Virus record (IMG/VR): IMGVR_UViG_3300044516_001691 | Coordinates: 1 to 32,264 of that record | Source of the DNA: a virus | DNA: 32,264 bases | Direction: 5' to 3' (one strand) | Part shown: one piece after another, positions 30,226 to 32,264 of the stretch | Position numbering within the stretch: the stretch's first letter is position 1 | How the letters are laid out: every line of letters starts with the position of its first letter | Translations under genes and position numbers: made by a program | The notes under the pieces: model-generated | Databases searched by the model: none | What the model was told of the DNA's origin: nothing | What the model saw: only the letters and a program-made list of their open reading frames with translations

Positions 30226-30474
30226 ATGACCGAAATAATCGTTGCTCTTGTTGGTGTTATTGGACTTATAGCCGTAACCCTCATCGAAAAAGACCGTCGC
30301 TCATCAAAACTGATGTGGGAAGAAAACAAGGCAGACCACAACTACGTTGTCGAGAAGATTGAAACTCTTGGCAAAAGTCTTGGACGCTCAATTGATAAAA
30401 CCAATAAATCACTCGACAGGGTAGAAGACAAACTGGACACACACATTCGCGACCATGCAATAGGAGACCTCTAA
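30226..30474 (+). CDS. small membrane protein with coiled coil (holin/spanin-like)
   Basis: An 82-residue protein with one N-terminal transmembrane helix (IIVALVGVIGLIAVTLI, residues 4-20) and then a long charged coiled-coil helix (IETLGKSLGRSIDKTNKSLDRVEDKLDTHI). The layout resembles small accessory lysis proteins (XhlA-like or spanin-like), but it is not identified as one. It starts two bases after the endolysin stop. Likely membrane-bound with the helix in the cytoplasm or the wall space depending on topology, which cannot be fixed from sequence. Confidence 0.6.
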   Translation: MTEIIVALVGVIGLIAVTLIEKDRRSSKLMWEENKADHNYVVEKIETLGKSLGRSIDKTNKSLDRVEDKLDTHIRDHAIGDL

Positions 30475-30707
30475 TGGCAAGTGGAAAGCCAGCTAAAAGA
30501 AACGTATCAAACACTGTTGTTTCAACACCAAAAATTGACGATGGCCAAAACGTACTTTACGTTGGCGCCGGTAAATCTGTGTTTCATAAATGCCCTGTTT
30601 GCAGTAAGTCAACAGGTAAGGGAATGGTCAGAGAATACAAAAACGAGCTTTATTGCTCACGCGGTTGCGTCATGTCGCATAAGTCAAAAACGGAAGTATC
30701 AGCATGA
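30474..30707 (+). CDS. small zinc-ribbon protein (77 aa)
   Basis: A 77-residue protein with four cysteines in a zinc-ribbon-like pattern: CPVC (Cys40, Cys43) and CSRGC (Cys61, Cys65), separated by 17 residues, in a strand-rich region (MVREYKNELYC). The N-terminus is basic and disordered. Zinc ribbons of this size bind nucleic acid or protein in phages; the target is unknown. The ATG shares one base with the previous stop (TAATG) and its stop overlaps the next ATG (ATGA). Confidence 0.62.
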   Translation: MASGKPAKRNVSNTVVSTPKIDDGQNVLYVGAGKSVFHKCPVCSKSTGKGMVREYKNELYCSRGCVMSHKSKTEVSA

Positions 30708-30973
30708 AAAAGGATTTACTGATAAATGTCTCACTTAGAATTCTTGCTACTTTCGCCGCATCTGGTCTTGGCGTTATCGGTGCAGGAACTATCGCTGGTG
30801 TTCCAGTACTCAAGGCTGTCTTCATGGCTGGAATTGGAGGGGTTGCAGTAGTTATCGAAGGTCTCTCTAGAGCGTTCCTTGATGATGGGAAGCTTACAGC
30901 ATCAGAAATAAACGACGTATTCACCAAAGTCGATAAGAAGCCTGCGAAAGCAAAGGCGAATGAAACGGCTTAG
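30704..30973 (+). CDS. small membrane protein, holin-like (89 aa)
   Basis: An 89-residue protein with two hydrophobic helices (SLRILATFAASGLGVIGAGTI and VPVLKAVFMAGIGGVAVVIEGLS) and a soluble Lys-rich tail ending KKPAKAKANETA, with DDGKLTASEINDVF before it. Membrane proteins of this layout beside an endolysin are often holins, and this one may supply or modulate the lesion made with the distant r1t holin. It overlaps the zinc-ribbon gene as ATGA and the lipoprotein gene by 14 bases. Holin function is inferred from location and topology only. Confidence 0.55.
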   Translation: MKKDLLINVSLRILATFAASGLGVIGAGTIAGVPVLKAVFMAGIGGVAVVIEGLSRAFLDDGKLTASEINDVFTKVDKKPAKAKANETA

Positions 30974-31184
30974 TCTTGTCCTCGTCTCACTTTTTGCTCT
31001 TGCTTCTTGTGGTTATGATGGTGCATATAGGTATTCTTGCCAAGACCCTGAAAACTGGGGCGCTCCAGAATGTGAGCCACCGATATGCAAGGTAGATGGC
31101 GCGTGCACAGAAACGCTGCTTGGATGGGACCCGACAGAGACAACCTTAGAAATTACACAAGATACAGGAGATTCAGATGGCTGA
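30960..31184 (+). CDS. small lipoprotein (74 aa)
   Basis: A 74-residue protein with a classic lipoprotein signal: MKRLSLVLVSLFALASC, lipobox L-A-S-C with the modified Cys at residue 17. The mature part is Cys-rich (CQDPENWGAPECEPPICKVDGAC) with six cysteines counting Cys17, so disulfides outside the membrane are likely. Similar short C-G-Y-D-G-x-Y-R-Y lipoproteins occur in other large aquatic phages as recalled; their role is unknown. Possible roles are lysis (o-spanin-like, less likely in a monoderm host) or superinfection exclusion. The start overlaps the upstream gene by 14 bases. Confidence 0.65.
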   Translation: MKRLSLVLVSLFALASCGYDGAYRYSCQDPENWGAPECEPPICKVDGACTETLLGWDPTETTLEITQDTGDSDG

Positions 31185-31872
31185 TAAAAATGGCGACGGG
31201 ATTGTTTATCATTGTTCAGATTGTGGCGATGACAATGTAAGAATGTACCTTGCAGGCGGCGATTGGCCAGGTTCGGCCTGTGAAACATGGGGGCTTACCA
31301 GTACGGCAATAAGGTACGTTCACGACCACCCTGAGATGAATCACAGACTTGAAGACTTGCTCGCTATGGAAATCGCACCAATAATTGCGCCAATAGGCGA
31401 ATTCATAGAAGAGGGTTATGAAAAAGTAAAAGAAGGCGTGATTGATGCATACCATTGGGTGGATGAAAACGGTTGCAACATAGCCGTAACTGCAGCAATC
31501 TCTGCTGGGGTTATTGCGTTCTTCACACCGGCACAACCAGAAGGTGCTGCGACATCAAGCGCTCTATCGCTGATGGCACAGCCAGTTCTCTATGTTACAG
31601 ATATGGCGGCAAAAGCGGTGGTGGTAGCAGAGATGAGCAATCTCATAACAGATACATTCTTGTTAATACCATACGTAAGCGACAGTATTGACCGCACACT
31701 ACTGAACAACATAATCTCAAATTGTTTGGCTAAAAGCTTAGATTCAGCAGCATTATGGGCAACACCGGCAGGTGTTGGTATTGCAATTGGCGCGGCATTT
31801 GCACCTGTTATTGCAGATTTGATTTGCAAAAAAACCTGTCCCGAAGGATTCACAAAGGCATTTGGTGCGTAA
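31177..31872 (+). CDS. protein of unknown function with hydrophobic C-terminal half (231 aa)
   Basis: A 231-residue protein, not recognised. The N-terminus MADKNGDGIVYHCSDCGDDN contains a D-x-N-x-D-G calcium-loop-like start and a CSDC pair. A charged helix (EIAPIIAPIGEFIEEGYEKVKEGVIDAYHW) follows, then at least three hydrophobic segments (NIAVTAAISAGVIAFF, DMAAKAVVVAEMS, GVGIAIGAAFAPVIADLI) and a C-terminal CKKTCPEG. It has no signal peptide. The layout could suit a pore-forming or membrane-associated late protein. GGAG lies six bases before the ATG at 31177, which sits inside the end of the lipoprotein gene. Confidence 0.6.
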   Translation: MADKNGDGIVYHCSDCGDDNVRMYLAGGDWPGSACETWGLTSTAIRYVHDHPEMNHRLEDLLAMEIAPIIAPIGEFIEEGYEKVKEGVIDAYHWVDENGCNIAVTAAISAGVIAFFTPAQPEGAATSSALSLMAQPVLYVTDMAAKAVVVAEMSNLITDTFLLIPYVSDSIDRTLLNNIISNCLAKSLDSAALWATPAGVGIAIGAAFAPVIADLICKKTCPEGFTKAFGA

Positions 31873-32172
31873 ATGATAAATAAACCAAACACCCGTCCAA
31901 GACTGACACCAGCGGAACTAGATGCCCGCCTTAAGTTTGTTATTGGCTGCATGCTTGGATTTGTTCTCCTTATCACAACCGTTGGAGTCCTTTGGGCACT
32001 CGTATTCGTGACGCAGCCAATTGGTGCTCAGGCCGAAAATGACAAGATGTTCTTTGGGGTTCTATCCTCGGTTGCCACATTTATCACCGGAACTTTGGCT
32101 GGGTTGATGATTTCAACAGGTCGTAATGCAGAAGACAAAAACGGTAACGGGATTCCAGACAGCGAAGAGTAA
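31873..32172 (+). CDS. two-span membrane protein with calcium-loop-like tail (99 aa)
   Basis: A 99-residue protein with two transmembrane helices (FVIGCMLGFVLLITTVGVLWALVFV, 22-46, and FFGVLSSVATFITGTLAGLMIS, 60-81). It ends DKNGNGIPDSEE, a D-x-N-x-N/D-G-x-x-D calcium-binding loop pattern seen in EF-hand and thrombospondin type 3 repeats. Its ATG is directly next to the previous stop. Two-span proteins like this are common in large phages and usually unannotated; a holin or antiholin role is possible. The preceding 231-aa protein carries a similar loop at its start. Confidence 0.6.
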   Translation: MINKPNTRPRLTPAELDARLKFVIGCMLGFVLLITTVGVLWALVFVTQPIGAQAENDKMFFGVLSSVATFITGTLAGLMISTGRNAEDKNGNGIPDSEE

Positions 32173-32183
32173 ATCAATACTAG

Positions 32184-32264
32184 TTAGAAATTTTTTGCAA
32201 GGTTTTCAGCTAAGTGCCAATGACCATGAGAGCCAAAGTGTGGTGGCCCGTAACCTTCAAAACT
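32184..32264 (-). CDS. C-terminus of an SGNH/GDSL-hydrolase-like protein (partial)
   Basis: The last 26 codons of a leftward gene that starts beyond the right edge, ending at a TAA at 32184. The visible peptide reads YGPPHFGSHGHWHLAENLAKNF. It fits the final block of SGNH/GDSL esterases, where the catalytic His lies in D-x-x-H-x-x-x-x-G-H-x-x-L-A; here only the H-F-G-x-x-G-H-x-x-L-A part is visible. It is convergent with the gene ending at 32172, with 11 bases between. No terminator is visible in the gap. The family call is tentative because so little is seen. Confidence 0.45.
   Translation of the reverse strand, partial: SFEGYGPPHFGSHGHWHLAENLAKNF

Noticed and set aside
1-32264. tRNA genes, insertion sequences, integrase or attachment sites
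   Set aside because: No cloverleaf-like, transposase or integrase sequence was noticed by eye; the few intergenic gaps are all under 100 bases.

Overview
The window looks like part of the genome of a large tailed phage, probably a contractile-tailed virus of an aquatic actinobacterium. The phage assignment rests on about 12 kb of modular tail-fibre genes (one ending in an S74 intramolecular chaperone domain), an r1t-type holin, an M15 endolysin with a peptidoglycan-binding domain, and almost gap-free gene packing with 1-, 4- and 8-base overlaps. The Gram-positive, actinobacterial host is inferred from three things: the holin type, the lack of a clear two-component spanin, and a 1496-residue secreted protein whose signal peptide, beta-helix, long Thr/Ser/Pro/Glu linker and C-terminal membrane segments look like an actinobacterial surface protein. 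No head, packaging, replication, integrase or tRNA gene is visible, so this is a fragment of a larger genome. Layout: positions 1-19650 are read leftward. From the upstream (right) end this arm runs holin, two small baseplate/fibre-type proteins, a 574-aa fibre, a 1044-aa fibre with a collagen-like stretch, an 81-aa protein, a 514-aa fibre with S74 domain, a split fibre (61-aa N-module plus Gly-rich adhesin), a 92-aa protein, a 58-aa N-module stub, an 1113-aa fibre and a fibronectin-III protein ending in a Pro/Tyr/Phe repeat. The same strand continues into an accessory block dominated by 2-oxoglutarate/Fe(II) oxygenases. There are seven of them (PhyH-like, TauD-like, two prolyl-4-hydroxylase-like, three further types, the last cut by the window edge), interleaved with a DUF6065-like protein, a probable methyltransferase and three small orphans. 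Positions 19731-32172 are read rightward, from a divergent intergenic region of about 80 bases. First comes a surface-glycan cassette: a GT-B glycosyltransferase, a GT-A-like glycosyltransferase, a HAD phosphatase-nucleotidyltransferase fusion, a SAM methyltransferase and a glycerophosphodiesterase-like/glycosyltransferase fusion. Then come the host-like surface protein, the endolysin, and a run of small membrane, zinc-ribbon and lipoprotein genes of late-lysis type. A convergent partial gene with an SGNH-hydrolase-like C-terminus enters at the right edge. Working model (inference): the leftward arm builds the host-recognition apparatus and may hydroxylate part of it, or another target, with the oxygenase set. 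The rightward arm remodels the cell surface with glycan enzymes and a large surface protein, and later lyses the cell.
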